Source of the DNA: Lewinellaceae bacterium
GTDB taxonomy: Bacteria > Bacteroidota > Bacteroidia > Chitinophagales > Saprospiraceae
Assembly: GCA_020636375.1 (NCBI GenBank)
Contig: JACJXZ010000006.1
Span: 186,001-250,000 of the forward strand
DNA: 64,000 bases
Reading direction: 5' to 3'
Part shown: in pieces, positions 41,080-50,341 of the stretch
How positions within the stretch are numbered: position 1 is the first letter of the stretch
How the letters are laid out: each line of letters begins with the position of its first letter
Notes under the pieces: model-generated
What the model was told of the DNA's origin: nothing
The model's database searches: none
The model's input: only the letters and a program-made list of their open reading frames with translations
Translations under genes and position numbers: made by a program

Positions 41080-41547
41080 ATGATGGAACGAATAAAGACT
41101 AATAACAAAAACCACCCACCCATGCAAAAACTCCCCCACCCCATCCTCACCGGCCAGCGCAGCCGCGTCCACGACGCCTGGGGCAGCGGCCAGTTCGGCG
41201 CCCCCCGCGGCGGGCGCAAGCACCAGGGCCTGGACATCAAAGCGGCGCCCTTCCAGAAAGTCTTCGCCCCTTTCCCCGGGACCATCACCCGGGAGGCGGC
41301 GCCCTACCGCGACGACCACCGCTACCGCGGGCTGGTGCTACAGGGGTCCGGCACCTGGAAGGACTACACCCTCAAGATTTTCTACGTGCAGGGCATTATC
41401 TCCGGGGAGGTCGCCGCGGGAAGCCAGATCGGTTATGTGCAGAACCTGGGGCTGAAGTACCCCGGCATTACCAACCACATCCACGTGGAGGTGCGGAAGG
41501 GGAAGCAGTTGGTGGATCCGTTTAGTATATGGCAGATGTGTTTTTGA
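41080..41547 (+). CDS. M23-like peptidase domain protein in the T6SS locus
   Basis: A 155-residue protein without signal peptide. It has HQGLDIKAAP (zinc His and Asp), an AP-F-PGT segment, and ITNHIHVEVRKG with an intact HxH. This is the compact M23/LytM arrangement. Lack of a signal peptide, together with its position between the Rhs module and ClpV, suggests delivery by the T6SS or a role in letting the machine cross the wall, but this is inference. Starts at 41080 or at 41122 (MQKLPHPIL) are both possible; the second begins with the conserved part. Confidence 0.75.
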   Translation: MMERIKTNNKNHPPMQKLPHPILTGQRSRVHDAWGSGQFGAPRGGRKHQGLDIKAAPFQKVFAPFPGTITREAAPYRDDHRYRGLVLQGSGTWKDYTLKIFYVQGIISGEVAAGSQIGYVQNLGLKYPGITNHIHVEVRKGKQLVDPFSIWQMCF

Positions 41548-41866
41548 ATGATTATGGAAATACTCAGAAACAGGCCAGCTATTCTCGGTTTAGAATGCCA
41601 TTAAAGCACAAAGGCACGAAATCCCACGAAAATTTAGTGCGGGTTTAGAGTTTTTGTGTTTTCGTGGCAGGATTTCAGGCACTATTCTGCCAAAGCGAGA
41701 ACTGCCGGAAACGGGCAAACACATACACGGCCGCGCATATACAGATAAAAAATATTTAATCGACAACAGGCTGACAATCAATTTCAAAAACCATGAAACC
41801 TGATTTTGGCAGAATTTCAAGGTAACGTTTCCCCCACTCGGGTATTAATATTTAGAAGCAAACGAC
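41548..41866. other. Intergenic region with a dispersed repeat
   Basis: About 41600-41680 holds 'cacaaaggcacgaaatcccac' and 'tttttgtgttttcgtggc', which match the repeat at about 34615-34640 in inverted and direct form. No gene is supported. Confidence 0.5.
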
Positions 41867-42025
41867 ATGGAAGAACAAAACCCCACTACCAAATATAAAA
41901 GCATACTGAGGATAGGCCTCGTCCTTATACTCATTTTGCTGTTCTACCTCTTCCTGTCGGATGAGGATCACTCGGTGCACAACGTCATCCGGCGGGCGTT
42001 GCAGGTGCTGGTAAAGGCGCTGTAG
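41867..42025 (+). CDS. Short single-helix membrane peptide
   Basis: A 52-residue ORF, MEEQNPTTKYKSILRIGLVL..., with one hydrophobic helix at about 15-31 and a basic C-terminus (NVIRRALQVLVKAL). It lies between the M23-like gene and the coiled-coil gene on the same strand. It may be a real small gene of the T6SS locus; only its orientation, start codon and clean helix support it. Confidence 0.45.
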   Translation: MEEQNPTTKYKSILRIGLVLILILLFYLFLSDEDHSVHNVIRRALQVLVKAL

Positions 42026-42033
42026 GGCGGTCA

Positions 42034-42071
42034 ATCACTCATTCACTCATTCACTCATTCACTCATTCACT
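42034..42071. repeat. Tandem repeat of cattcact
   Basis: About four and a half copies of an 8-base unit, 'cactcatt', just before the coiled-coil gene. Confidence 0.8.
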
Positions 42072-42099
42072 CCATATACTATAACCCAAATTTCCAAAT

Positions 42100-42636
42100 A
42101 TGAACTACATCCAGAAACTTCAGCAATCCCGTCGGTTTTTCCGACAGTTGGAAAGCGAGGCTCAGAAGTTCAACCGATATGCCCGCTTCGTGCAGGAGAA
42201 CACCGACCTGTTCAAAAAGTCGATCACCAATGTGCAGGCCACGAACAACGAGCTGGAGAACCTCAAAAGCCAGGCCCTGGAGCTGAACCGCCTGCTGGGT
42301 TCCCTGCTCAGCGGCGGAAAGAAACGCTACGCCTCCAGCCATGTGGAGCGCTCTTCCCCCCATTTCCAGGGAGAGTACGGGCGGCTGAAGGGCGACGTGC
42401 GGAAGTACCAGAAAATGCTGGGCCGGCTGCTGGACCACATCAACTTCCTGTCCGACGTCGTCAAAAGCACTTATTCCGACGAGGCGCGCATCACGCTGGC
42501 GCTGCAGGCCTACGGCAGCCAGAACGAGAGCCAGCTGAAAAAATTCGGCAGCAGCTTCGACGGGGCCGACCCCATCGTCATGGCCTCCCTGGTGGCAGCC
42601 GTCATCAAGTCGGCCATTAAAAAACTGAAAGGATAA
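42100..42636 (+). CDS. Coiled-coil protein of unknown function in the T6SS locus
   Basis: A 178-residue soluble protein. Residues about 1-70 are strongly helical with heptad-like spacing (FFRQLESEAQKFNRYARFVQ, NNELENLKSQALELNRLLGS). A second helical part spans about 90-125. The C-terminus ends in a small hydrophobic/basic helix, 'MASLVAAVIKSAIKKLKG'. No family recognised. It is ten bases upstream of the CHAP/NlpC-like gene and could be a partner, adaptor or immunity protein for it. Confidence 0.65.
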   Translation: MNYIQKLQQSRRFFRQLESEAQKFNRYARFVQENTDLFKKSITNVQATNNELENLKSQALELNRLLGSLLSGGKKRYASSHVERSSPHFQGEYGRLKGDVRKYQKMLGRLLDHINFLSDVVKSTYSDEARITLALQAYGSQNESQLKKFGSSFDGADPIVMASLVAAVIKSAIKKLKG

Positions 42637-42645
42637 ACACAGAAC

Positions 42646-43176
42646 ATGGGGATAACCAACCACAAGGTCGTCAATTACGCCCGATCCCAGGTCGGCAAGC
42701 GCGTCTTTGCCGAGGCCGAAGGCGCGCTCGGCGAATGCTGGGACCTCGCCTTCCAGGCCCTGAAGGAAGCCGGCGCCAAGACCCCCCATGATTTCGGCCG
42801 GGTCAATACCTATAAATGGTCGTCCCGCACCATATCCCTCTCCCAGGCAGAGCCGGGGGATATCATCCAGTACAAGAACCTGAAGATCGAAGTGGTCAAA
42901 GTCACCGTCCGGACGCTGCCCGACGGCAGCACCGAGACACTGACGGAAACCAGCACTTTCGAGATCGGCCTGCCCCGCCATACGGCCATCATCAAGGCCA
43001 TCAAACCCAACGGGGTGGTGGAGGTGTACGAACAAAATATCGGCGGGGTGAAACACACGGCAGCTAATGAATACCACCTGAAGCCGGGAACGTACGAGGA
43101 CGGCACCACCACGATCACCGTAACCAAAAAGAAAGGCAGCTACAAAATCTACCGGCCGGAGCCGAAGGAGGAGTGA
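42646..43176 (+). CDS. CHAP/NlpC-P60-like cysteine amidase domain protein
   Basis: A 176-residue protein without signal peptide. It has 'NYARSQVGKR', then the nucleophile-like Cys in GECWDLAFQALKEAG (about residue 31), 'LSQAEPGDIIQYKNL', and a His in GLPRHTAIIKAI (about residue 107), followed by VEVYEQN. This is the order of CHAP/NlpC-P60 peptidoglycan hydrolases. Found directly before the T6SS structural genes, so it could be a wall-targeting effector or a helper enzyme. No obvious periplasmic immunity protein is adjacent. Confidence 0.68.
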   Translation: MGITNHKVVNYARSQVGKRVFAEAEGALGECWDLAFQALKEAGAKTPHDFGRVNTYKWSSRTISLSQAEPGDIIQYKNLKIEVVKVTVRTLPDGSTETLTETSTFEIGLPRHTAIIKAIKPNGVVEVYEQNIGGVKHTAANEYHLKPGTYEDGTTTITVTKKKGSYKIYRPEPKEE

Positions 43177-43426
43177 GGGACGGCGGACGGCAGACGGCGG
43201 ACGGCGGATATAACCATCAAACAATGTAACCACGAAACCCGGCTTCCGCCATATTAAAAATATATTGAAAGCTTTAACCGTTACCGCATTTATTGTTAAC
43301 TTAGAGCCACAGGCAGGAATATTCAAGGACTATGGCGTAATATACAGAACTTTTATTCTGTTGTTTCCGTAAACTATATTATATAGAACGAAACACGAAA
43401 CACAAAACCCAAATGCCCCTATAACC
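43177..43426. promoter_or_regulatory. Leader region of the T6SS structural operon
   Basis: 250 bases before clpV. It starts with 'gacggcggacggcagacggc' repeats shared with 20774-20805 and then becomes AT-rich. It presumably holds the operon promoter, but I see no convincing TTG/TAnnTTTG pair. Confidence 0.35.
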
Positions 43427-45940
43427 ATGCTACCCAAACTTGCCTACGAAAACCAGTTGCTCACGGCGTTTGAGATCGCCCGGTCCATTGCCCGTGACCA
43501 CCGGCACGGAACCTTCTCCGGAAGCCACCTCCTCCGCGCCCTGATGCACGAAGACGTCGATCTGGCACCCCGGCTGGAAGAATGGGGTATCGACGTGCTC
43601 TTCATCAAGGAATGGGCCGACTACCGCATCTCCGAATACCCCAAGAGCATGACGGTCACCGAAGAGCCGGAACCGGACGAAGGGGTCGTCAAACTGATGG
43701 AGTTCGCGGATATGATCCGGCTCAAGATCTCCGAAAAGAAAATTACCCCCATCGCCGCCCTGATCGCCCTCTGCCGGCAGGACATCGTCTACACCGAAGA
43801 CCAGCTGCGGTCCCTGCCCCTGACCGAGAGCGAACTGCTGAACTTTGCCCTCCAGGACTCCGCCGGCAACGGCCAGCCTGCCGCCGAAACGGCGGGCGCC
43901 CCGAAGAGCGGCATCCTTGGCCGAAAGCCGGACCTCAAGACCCTGGCGCGCTTTTGTGTGGATAAAACAGCCCTGGCCCGCGACGGCAAGATCGACCCCA
44001 TCGTGGGGCGGGACGGCGAGATCCGCCAGATGGTCGAAACGCTGAGCCGGCGCACCAAGCCCAACGTGCTGCTCGTCGGCGAACCCGGCGTCGGCAAAAC
44101 CGCCCTGGTGGAAGGCTTCGCCCTCAACATCATCAACGAAGAAGTGACCGGGCAGCTCCGCTCGGCTACCGTCCTCGAACTGGACACCGGGGCCCTGGTG
44201 GCCGGTGCCTCCTATAAGGGCGAATTCGAAGACCGCCTCAAAAAAGTGATCAAAGAGGTGAAGCTTATCGACCGGGCCGTCCTCTTCATTGACGAGATCC
44301 ACGTCCTGCTCGACCCCAGGGGGTCGTTCGGCGCCGGCGGCGCCAACCTGCTGAAACCGGAACTGGCCCGCGGGGCCATCACCGTCATCGGGGCGACCAC
44401 CAACGAGGAGTACCGGAAATACATCGAAAAGGACGAGGCTTTCAACCGGCGCTTCGAGAAGCTCATCATCGAGGAGCCCAACGAAGAGGCCGCCGTGCGC
44501 ATGCTCCGTGCCATTCAGCCCAAATACGAAGAGCACCACAACCTGAAAATGGACCGCGAGGCCGTCGGGCAGTGCGTGGCCCTGGCCAAGCGCTTCCTGC
44601 GCGAACGCAGCCTGCCCGACAGCGCCGTCGACCTCATGGACCGCACCATGGCCGCCGTACGCCTGCTCCAGGAAGGCTCCAACGAGGTGATCGACGCTTT
44701 CTTCGAAGAGCTGAAGAAATTGTCGGAGTCGGAGATCGCTCAGGATTCCAACGCCTACTTCCAGGAACTCAAATGGTTCGAAGGCCAGATGAACCACCGC
44801 CTGAGCCCCATCCTCATTTCTGCCGTGGAAGAGGGCGAGGAAGAAAACAAGAACATCCGCCTGCCGGAACAACTGCACGACTACCTGAAGGAAAAGCTGG
44901 AAAAGGTCAAAGTGCTGGCCGGCGAAAAGATCGAGGCGGTCTCTCCCGCCCATATCGCTTCCATCGTGTCGTACAAGACCGGCATTCCCGCCGGCAAGAT
45001 CCAGTCCAAAGAACGGGAGCGGCTGCTGGCTATGGAAGAAGCCCTGCTCCAGCGGGTCGTCGGCCAGGACCATGCCCTGAACAGCATCTCGGACGCCATC
45101 CGCGCCGGCCGCACCGGAGTCAACGACCCCGAAAAGCCGGTAGGCTCCTTCTTCTTCCTTGGCCCCACCGGGACGGGGAAGACCGAGCTGGCCAAATCGA
45201 TCGCCGACTTCCTGTTCAACGACCCCGACGCGATGATCCGGTTCGATATGTCCGAGTTCAAACAGGAGTACGCCACCTCCGCCCTGCTGGGCGCCGAGCC
45301 CGGCCTGGTGGGGTACGAAGAAGGCGGCCCCCTCATCAACAAGATCCGGCAACGGCCCTACGCCGTGGTCCTCTTCGACGAGATCGAAAAGGCCAGCAAG
45401 GAAATATTTGACGTGTTCCTGAAAATCCTGGACGAAGGCAAGGCAAAGGACAAGCTCGAAAAGGTGGGCGATTTCTCCAAGGCCATCATCATCTTCACCT
45501 CCAATATCGGGCACGAGTACATCACCAAAAGCTTCGACGACGGTAAAATCCCGGACCGGATGGAGCTGGAAACCGCCATGAAGCGGTACTTCCGCCCCGA
45601 ATTCCTGGGCCGGCTGGACGGCATCGTGCCGTTCTCGCCCCTGCGCGAAGAATCCATGCTCCGGATTTTCGAAATCCACTTCCGGAAGCTGCGCAAGCGC
45701 CTCGAAAACCTGGGCATCAAGGTCGAGCTGAGCGAGAATGCCAAAAAACACATCGCCCATCTCGGATACTCCGAAGAGTTCGGCGCCCGCCCCCTGATCC
45801 GGGCCATCAAGCAACAGCTGAGCCACCCCTTGTCCACCATGATCATTAAGGGAGAACTCCAGGCCGGGGATTCCCTCTTCGTAGACCTGGCCGAAGAAGG
45901 AAACCTGGACTGGCAAGTGGCCGGCATGGTAACGAATTGA
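43427..45940 (+). CDS. tssH: T6SS sheath-recycling ATPase ClpV/TssH
   Basis: An 837-residue Clp/Hsp100 ATPase. Residues about 1-150 are the ClpN-like region (FEIARSIARDHRHGTFSGSH). First AAA+ domain: Walker A GEPGVGKT and VLFIDEIHVLL. A short middle region follows, then the second AAA+ domain with GPTGTGKT and VVLFDEIEKAS and a ClpB D2-small C-terminal domain. ClpV disassembles contracted TssB/TssC sheaths. First gene of the structural operon; tssB follows 53 bases later. The N-terminus differs from proteobacterial ClpV, as expected for subtype iii. Confidence 0.9.
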   Translation: MLPKLAYENQLLTAFEIARSIARDHRHGTFSGSHLLRALMHEDVDLAPRLEEWGIDVLFIKEWADYRISEYPKSMTVTEEPEPDEGVVKLMEFADMIRLKISEKKITPIAALIALCRQDIVYTEDQLRSLPLTESELLNFALQDSAGNGQPAAETAGAPKSGILGRKPDLKTLARFCVDKTALARDGKIDPIVGRDGEIRQMVETLSRRTKPNVLLVGEPGVGKTALVEGFALNIINEEVTGQLRSATVLELDTGALVAGASYKGEFEDRLKKVIKEVKLIDRAVLFIDEIHVLLDPRGSFGAGGANLLKPELARGAITVIGATTNEEYRKYIEKDEAFNRRFEKLIIEEPNEEAAVRMLRAIQPKYEEHHNLKMDREAVGQCVALAKRFLRERSLPDSAVDLMDRTMAAVRLLQEGSNEVIDAFFEELKKLSESEIAQDSNAYFQELKWFEGQMNHRLSPILISAVEEGEEENKNIRLPEQLHDYLKEKLEKVKVLAGEKIEAVSPAHIASIVSYKTGIPAGKIQSKERERLLAMEEALLQRVVGQDHALNSISDAIRAGRTGVNDPEKPVGSFFFLGPTGTGKTELAKSIADFLFNDPDAMIRFDMSEFKQEYATSALLGAEPGLVGYEEGGPLINKIRQRPYAVVLFDEIEKASKEIFDVFLKILDEGKAKDKLEKVGDFSKAIIIFTSNIGHEYITKSFDDGKIPDRMELETAMKRYFRPEFLGRLDGIVPFSPLREESMLRIFEIHFRKLRKRLENLGIKVELSENAKKHIAHLGYSEEFGARPLIRAIKQQLSHPLSTMIIKGELQAGDSLFVDLAEEGNLDWQVAGMVTN

Positions 45941-45993
45941 CCCTTTGGGGTATTAACAGATAATGACCATTGTATCATTAACCACTGATCAAT

Positions 45994-46479
45994 ATGCCAC
46001 CTAAATTTTTTGACTTCAGAGACATAAAATGGCCGGGAACCTGGCTGATAGAAAACGAACTGCCAACGGCCGTCCCACAGATTCCCTACAACCGGACGCT
46101 GTTCGTCCAGCAATTCACCGACGAACCGCCCTCGGACGTCGAATTTGTCGACGACTGCCAGACGGTACAGGACGTGTTCGACAAGTTCAAGCCCGGCAAG
46201 GTCGTCGAAATGACCGACGAAGAAGGCGTCGGCGAAGAGCAGGAGCTCCAGTTCAATTCCCTGATGGATTTCGGCCGCGACGGCATCATCAAGCAGTCCG
46301 AACTGCTCACCCGGATTTCTTCCAAAATGGAACTGTACCAGAGTTTCATGGAAAAACTGACCGACGAGCAACTGAGCATGCTGTTGGCCGACCCGGAAGA
46401 GAAACAGGCCTACATCGACGTGCTTAAAAGCCTGATCGAAGAGCTGGAAGCCGCCGACCCGGAAAGTGCGGAGGGATAA
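45994..46479 (+). CDS. tssB: T6SS contractile sheath small subunit TssB
   Basis: A 161-residue protein starting MPPKFFDFRDIKWPGTWLIE. It carries a 'VEFVDDCQTVQDVFDKFKPG' segment typical of TssB strands and a helical C-terminus. TssB pairs with TssC to form the contractile sheath in the cytoplasm. It is directly followed by tssC. Confidence 0.87.
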   Translation: MPPKFFDFRDIKWPGTWLIENELPTAVPQIPYNRTLFVQQFTDEPPSDVEFVDDCQTVQDVFDKFKPGKVVEMTDEEGVGEEQELQFNSLMDFGRDGIIKQSELLTRISSKMELYQSFMEKLTDEQLSMLLADPEEKQAYIDVLKSLIEELEAADPESAEG

Positions 46480-46529
46480 CCCCTGCCTCCATACGGCACT
46501 ACCTTTTTTAACCTCTCAAATCTTAAAAA

Positions 46530-47870
46530 ATGGCAGAAGAACTGAAACCAGTTGAAGAAATATACAAGGAAAAACTAGATACGCTCTCGAAGTACGGCAA
46601 GTTCAACATGGTGGCCAAAACCGTAGACGACACCAAACGGCTGGACCCCCGGAAAAAGGCCGAGCGGCAGATTTTCCTTACCGACAAGAAGAAAAAGGAC
46701 AAGCGGCTGGAGCTGAAAAACCGCCTGAAGATGTGGATCGAGTTGCTGTCGAACCACGACACCGTCGGGGAGATGCAGAAAAAGGCCCAGGAAGAAGGCA
46801 AGAAAGCCGAAGAACTGCTCAATAAAAACATCAAAAAGGCACTGGAAGAAACCCGCCTGCTGGAGCAGAGCTACCGCTCCATCGTCCTGTTTTTCAAGAA
46901 CGCCAAGCACGACAAGATCAGGAACCTCACCATCCTGAACGCCAGCATGGACCAGCTTTCCGACCCCAACCTCGACCAGTTCCGGGCCGAAATCCGCAAC
47001 AAGCTGCTGTGGTCTTACGGCAAGCTCGGGAAATCCCAGAACTACTCCATCATGGCCATTCCCGGCTATATCGGCTCCAATATGGTGCTGAAGGAGTTCT
47101 CCAGCATGGCCCGCGACAACAAGGTGCTGCTGCTGACGGATTTCCACGACCTGTCGAGCTACGACAGCGTCCTGGAGGAATTCCAGGAATCCGGCTTTGC
47201 CGACCTGGACAAGACCAACGTGGTGATGACCTGCAACTGGCTCATCGGCCGCAAAAAGGACGAGCAATCGGATGAGTATGACGACCTCACCATACCCCCT
47301 TCCGCCGCCTTGGCCGGCAAGCTCTACGACCCCAACGTCCCCATTTCCCAGCCCAGTGCCGGCAAACGGTACGGCGCCCTGGAATTCGTGGAGAACGTTC
47401 GTTTCGAGTTGCTGATGGAACACATCGGGCTGCTGGACGAACAGGGGCTGGTGCCAGTGGTCAAAGACTTCAACGCCGTCATGCCCTATTCTGCCCGGAC
47501 GCTGAGCACCGCCGACGACGTCGGCCTGCAGACCTACAGCGTGGTGCGGGTCTACGACTGGGTCGGAAAGGTGGTGATGGATTTCCTGAACCAGGCAGGC
47601 TTCGAAAACGCGAGCCAGAAGATGCTCGATACCTACCGCAGCCAGATCGCCAAGTTCCTCAACAGCATTACCGGCCCCAACAAGCTCATCAAGGCCTTTA
47701 AGATAGATAAATTCGAACCGGATACCGCCAATGGCCGGCCGGACCGCATACTGGTACACATCATTATGGACCCCCTGTTCCCGGCTAAGACCTTTGCCCT
47801 GAAAATGGACGGCACCTCCGGTGAAGGGGTGGACAATTATATCTGGAACACCTCGGTTGAGCAATCTTAA
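46530..47870 (+). CDS. tssC: T6SS contractile sheath large subunit TssC
   Basis: A 446-residue protein. The N-terminal basic helical region (to about 150) is followed by the conserved sheath core with 'IMAIPGYIGSNMVLKEFSSM', 'VVMTCNWLIGRKKDEQS' and 'GALEFVENVRFELLMEHIGL'. TssC builds the sheath with TssB and contracts to propel the Hcp tube. The gap to tssB is 50 bases and to hcp 25. Confidence 0.9.
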   Translation: MAEELKPVEEIYKEKLDTLSKYGKFNMVAKTVDDTKRLDPRKKAERQIFLTDKKKKDKRLELKNRLKMWIELLSNHDTVGEMQKKAQEEGKKAEELLNKNIKKALEETRLLEQSYRSIVLFFKNAKHDKIRNLTILNASMDQLSDPNLDQFRAEIRNKLLWSYGKLGKSQNYSIMAIPGYIGSNMVLKEFSSMARDNKVLLLTDFHDLSSYDSVLEEFQESGFADLDKTNVVMTCNWLIGRKKDEQSDEYDDLTIPPSAALAGKLYDPNVPISQPSAGKRYGALEFVENVRFELLMEHIGLLDEQGLVPVVKDFNAVMPYSARTLSTADDVGLQTYSVVRVYDWVGKVVMDFLNQAGFENASQKMLDTYRSQIAKFLNSITGPNKLIKAFKIDKFEPDTANGRPDRILVHIIMDPLFPAKTFALKMDGTSGEGVDNYIWNTSVEQS

Positions 47871-47895
47871 TTTTCTTCATAAAAACCAATGAATT

Positions 47896-48285
47896 ATGCC
47901 TTTTAAAGCCAATTTGGAAGTCGACAGCACACCGTTCCGCGTTCTGGAATGCTCCTACAATTTCGAGCGCGATTACGACCAGTTTGGAAAGCCGTCCAGC
48001 GAAGTCCGCGGCGGCACCATCGACATCACGGTAGAAACGACGGGCACCACCCTGTTTTCCTCCTGGATGATGTCTTCAAAACTACGCAAAAGCGGCAAGA
48101 TCATCTTCGAGGACCCCACCGAGGATGCAGAGCTAAAAGTTGTGGAATTCGAAGACGCCTACATGGTAAATTACGAAGAGAGCTTCGGATCCAAGGGAGA
48201 GAACGGAATGGTGGAGAGCTTCCGCTTGTCCGCCAAGAAGATCATCATCGGAGACGGCACGCACGAGAACAGTTGGTACAAGTAA
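47896..48285 (+). CDS. tssD: T6SS tube protein Hcp/TssD
   Basis: A 129-residue protein, MPFKANLEVDSTPFRVLECS. The 'YNFERDYDQFGKPSSEVRGG' and 'WMMSSKLRKSGKIIFEDPTE' blocks match the subtype-iii Hcp/TssD family. It forms the hexameric rings of the expelled tube. A GC-rich hairpin follows (48290-48327), which could reduce read-through into vgrG and keep Hcp in excess. Confidence 0.92.
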   Translation: MPFKANLEVDSTPFRVLECSYNFERDYDQFGKPSSEVRGGTIDITVETTGTTLFSSWMMSSKLRKSGKIIFEDPTEDAELKVVEFEDAYMVNYEESFGSKGENGMVESFRLSAKKIIIGDGTHENSWYK

Positions 48286-48289
48286 GGCC

Positions 48290-48349
48290 GGCAGGGCCGC
48301 CTCGATACCGAAGCGGCCGCCGCTGCCCTTTCGGGAAAACGCCTTTTTT
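48290..48349 (+). terminator. Hairpin between hcp and vgrG, possible attenuator
   Basis: GGCAG-GGCCGC (48290-48300) pairs with GCGGCC-gccg-CTGCC (48313-48327). A T run at 48343-48349 lies 15 bases past the stem, too far for a classical terminator. It may act as a partial terminator or as a stabilising 3' end for hcp mRNA. Confidence 0.45.
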
Positions 48350-48369
48350 ATAACCTCAAACTGAATGTT

Positions 48370-50331
48370 TTGGCAAAGAAAGCACTGGCATTTATCGAAG
48401 TCGAGGGGGTCCAGGAAATTACCAGGTACACCCAGATCCGGATCGACCAGCACCTGTTCGGGCACCACGAATTCCGCATTCAGGTACCCATCGAATCGAT
48501 CGAAGGAGAGGGCAACTTCGTCTTCAATAAATCTAAAGAATTCATCGGCAAGGTGGTCCGGATTTCCCTGGAATCCGACCTGCTCACCGATGCCAAGAGC
48601 CCTGCCTTCGTCGGCATCATCACGGATGTCGGCTTTGCCCGCGCCTTCGGCAGCAGCAATGAGCTGATCCTGAAAGGGAAAAGCACGACGGTGCTGCTGG
48701 ACAACGGCAGGAATTACCGCTCCTTTGCTGAAAAAGGGTTGTCCGATATCGTGAAGGAGGTAATGAAGGAATACCCCGCAAACGTCCTGAGCTGCAAAGC
48801 TGACCCGGAGCATACCGACCCTATTCCCTACGTAGTGCAGTACAAGGAGTCGAACTTCAACTTCCTGCAACGGATCGCCAACCGCTATGGGGAATGGATT
48901 TATTACAACGGCAGCGAACTGGTTTTCGGCAAGCTGGACCTGCCCAGGGCTATCCCCCTGCTGCTGGGCAGAGACCTCTACGATTTCAACCTGAAACTGT
49001 CGCTCGCCGCCACCAACTACGAGCAAAAGTACTACAACTACGAGAAAAGCGAAGTCTATACCTCGGCTTCGAAAGACAAGAAGATCAGCCATTTTGACCC
49101 CGCCTACGGCGAGCTGGCGTTCAACGAATCGGGCAAACTGTTCGCTGCCACGCCTGCCTGGCCACAAGCCAACCTGACCGGGGACCAGAAAGAACTGGAT
49201 AAGCAGGTGGAACGACGGGTGGACCAGCAGTCGAGCGGCATGGTCTTTATCACCGGCAACAGCGACCACATCGGCCTGGGCATCGGACGCACCATATCCG
49301 TCACCGGCACTAAAGCGGAAGACATGGCCAAAGGGTTAGAGAACTTCGGCGAATTCGTCGTCACCCAGGCCACCCATTATATCGGCGGGGACGGCGACTA
49401 CTACAACTCCTTCAGCGCCCTGCCCAAAGAGGTGGGCGTGCCGCCGCTGAATGAAAAAATCCGCTTTCCGCAACCCGAACCGGAACCCGCCGTCGTCAAG
49501 GAAAACATCGACCCGAAGAAGCTGGGCCGGGTGCGGGTGCAGTTCTACTGGCAAAAAGGAAACGAGATGACGCCCTGGATCCGCCTGGTCAGCTCCCACG
49601 GCGGCAAGTCCGGCGGCTTTTACGTCATCCCGGAAAAGGGAGACGAGGTGATGGTGGGCTACGAACACAACCACCCCGACAAACCCTTCGTACTCGGCTC
49701 CGTCTACAACAAAGACGGCAAACCGGCCGGCAACTGGAGCGAACCGGAAAACAACATCAAGGCCATCAAAACCAAATGCGGCAACGAGATCATCCTCAAT
49801 GACAAAGGAGGGTCCGAAGAGATCAAAATCCTGAACAAGGGCGGCACGAATTCCATCATCCTGACCATGTCGGACGGAGGCTCCATCAGCATCACCACCC
49901 CCAACCAGATGAACCTCAGCGCGAAGAATATTTTGATCAAGGCGGAAGAGGATCTAACCGTGGATGTCAGGAATATGATCGTAAAAACGAAAAAGGATTT
50001 CAACCTCAAGGCCACACAGAATATCATCACCAATTCCGATGCAGAGACAAACCTCACTGCCAAAGGAAATGCAAGCATCAAAAGTACGGCAGGAAAGTTT
50101 ACCGCAGATTCAAAAGAAAAGGCTACCGTAACTTTGGAAGATGGCGAAGCTACTATTGCCGGCAAAACGGCAGCTCATGTGGAAAGCAGTGAAGGTGATG
50201 TGACGATCGGTGCTCAAAAAAACTTAGATGTTGGCGCAAACGGAAACCTAAATGTGACCGGCAAAGCAATGGCTAATGTAAGCAGCGATGGTTCCGTGAG
50301 CGTCAAAGGCAGCGTCGTCCAGCTCAACTAA
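48370..50331 (+). CDS. tssI: T6SS spike protein VgrG/TssI
   Basis: A 653-residue protein. The gp27-like part spans about 1-370 ('FNFLQRIANRYGEWIYYNGS'). The gp5 OB domain has 'KLGRVRVQFYWQKGNEMTPW' and 'GGFYVIPEKGDEVMVGYEHN', with HPDKPFVLGSVYN following. A C-terminal beta-helix of regular 'NLTAKGNASIKS'-like strands runs to the end at VQLN. No extra effector domain is fused. The only in-frame start near the conserved N-terminus is TTG at 48370 (an ATG at 48365 is out of frame), which would lower initiation. A PAAR-type tip would come from the Rhs protein. Confidence 0.9.
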   Translation: MAKKALAFIEVEGVQEITRYTQIRIDQHLFGHHEFRIQVPIESIEGEGNFVFNKSKEFIGKVVRISLESDLLTDAKSPAFVGIITDVGFARAFGSSNELILKGKSTTVLLDNGRNYRSFAEKGLSDIVKEVMKEYPANVLSCKADPEHTDPIPYVVQYKESNFNFLQRIANRYGEWIYYNGSELVFGKLDLPRAIPLLLGRDLYDFNLKLSLAATNYEQKYYNYEKSEVYTSASKDKKISHFDPAYGELAFNESGKLFAATPAWPQANLTGDQKELDKQVERRVDQQSSGMVFITGNSDHIGLGIGRTISVTGTKAEDMAKGLENFGEFVVTQATHYIGGDGDYYNSFSALPKEVGVPPLNEKIRFPQPEPEPAVVKENIDPKKLGRVRVQFYWQKGNEMTPWIRLVSSHGGKSGGFYVIPEKGDEVMVGYEHNHPDKPFVLGSVYNKDGKPAGNWSEPENNIKAIKTKCGNEIILNDKGGSEEIKILNKGGTNSIILTMSDGGSISITTPNQMNLSAKNILIKAEEDLTVDVRNMIVKTKKDFNLKATQNIITNSDAETNLTAKGNASIKSTAGKFTADSKEKATVTLEDGEATIAGKTAAHVESSEGDVTIGAQKNLDVGANGNLNVTGKAMANVSSDGSVSVKGSVVQLN

Positions 50332-50341
50332 ACCACCAGCC

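Noticed and set aside
48365..48667. ORF starting at ATG 48365 as the start of vgrG
   Set aside because: It is out of frame with the VgrG protein. The VgrG frame starts at TTG 48370.
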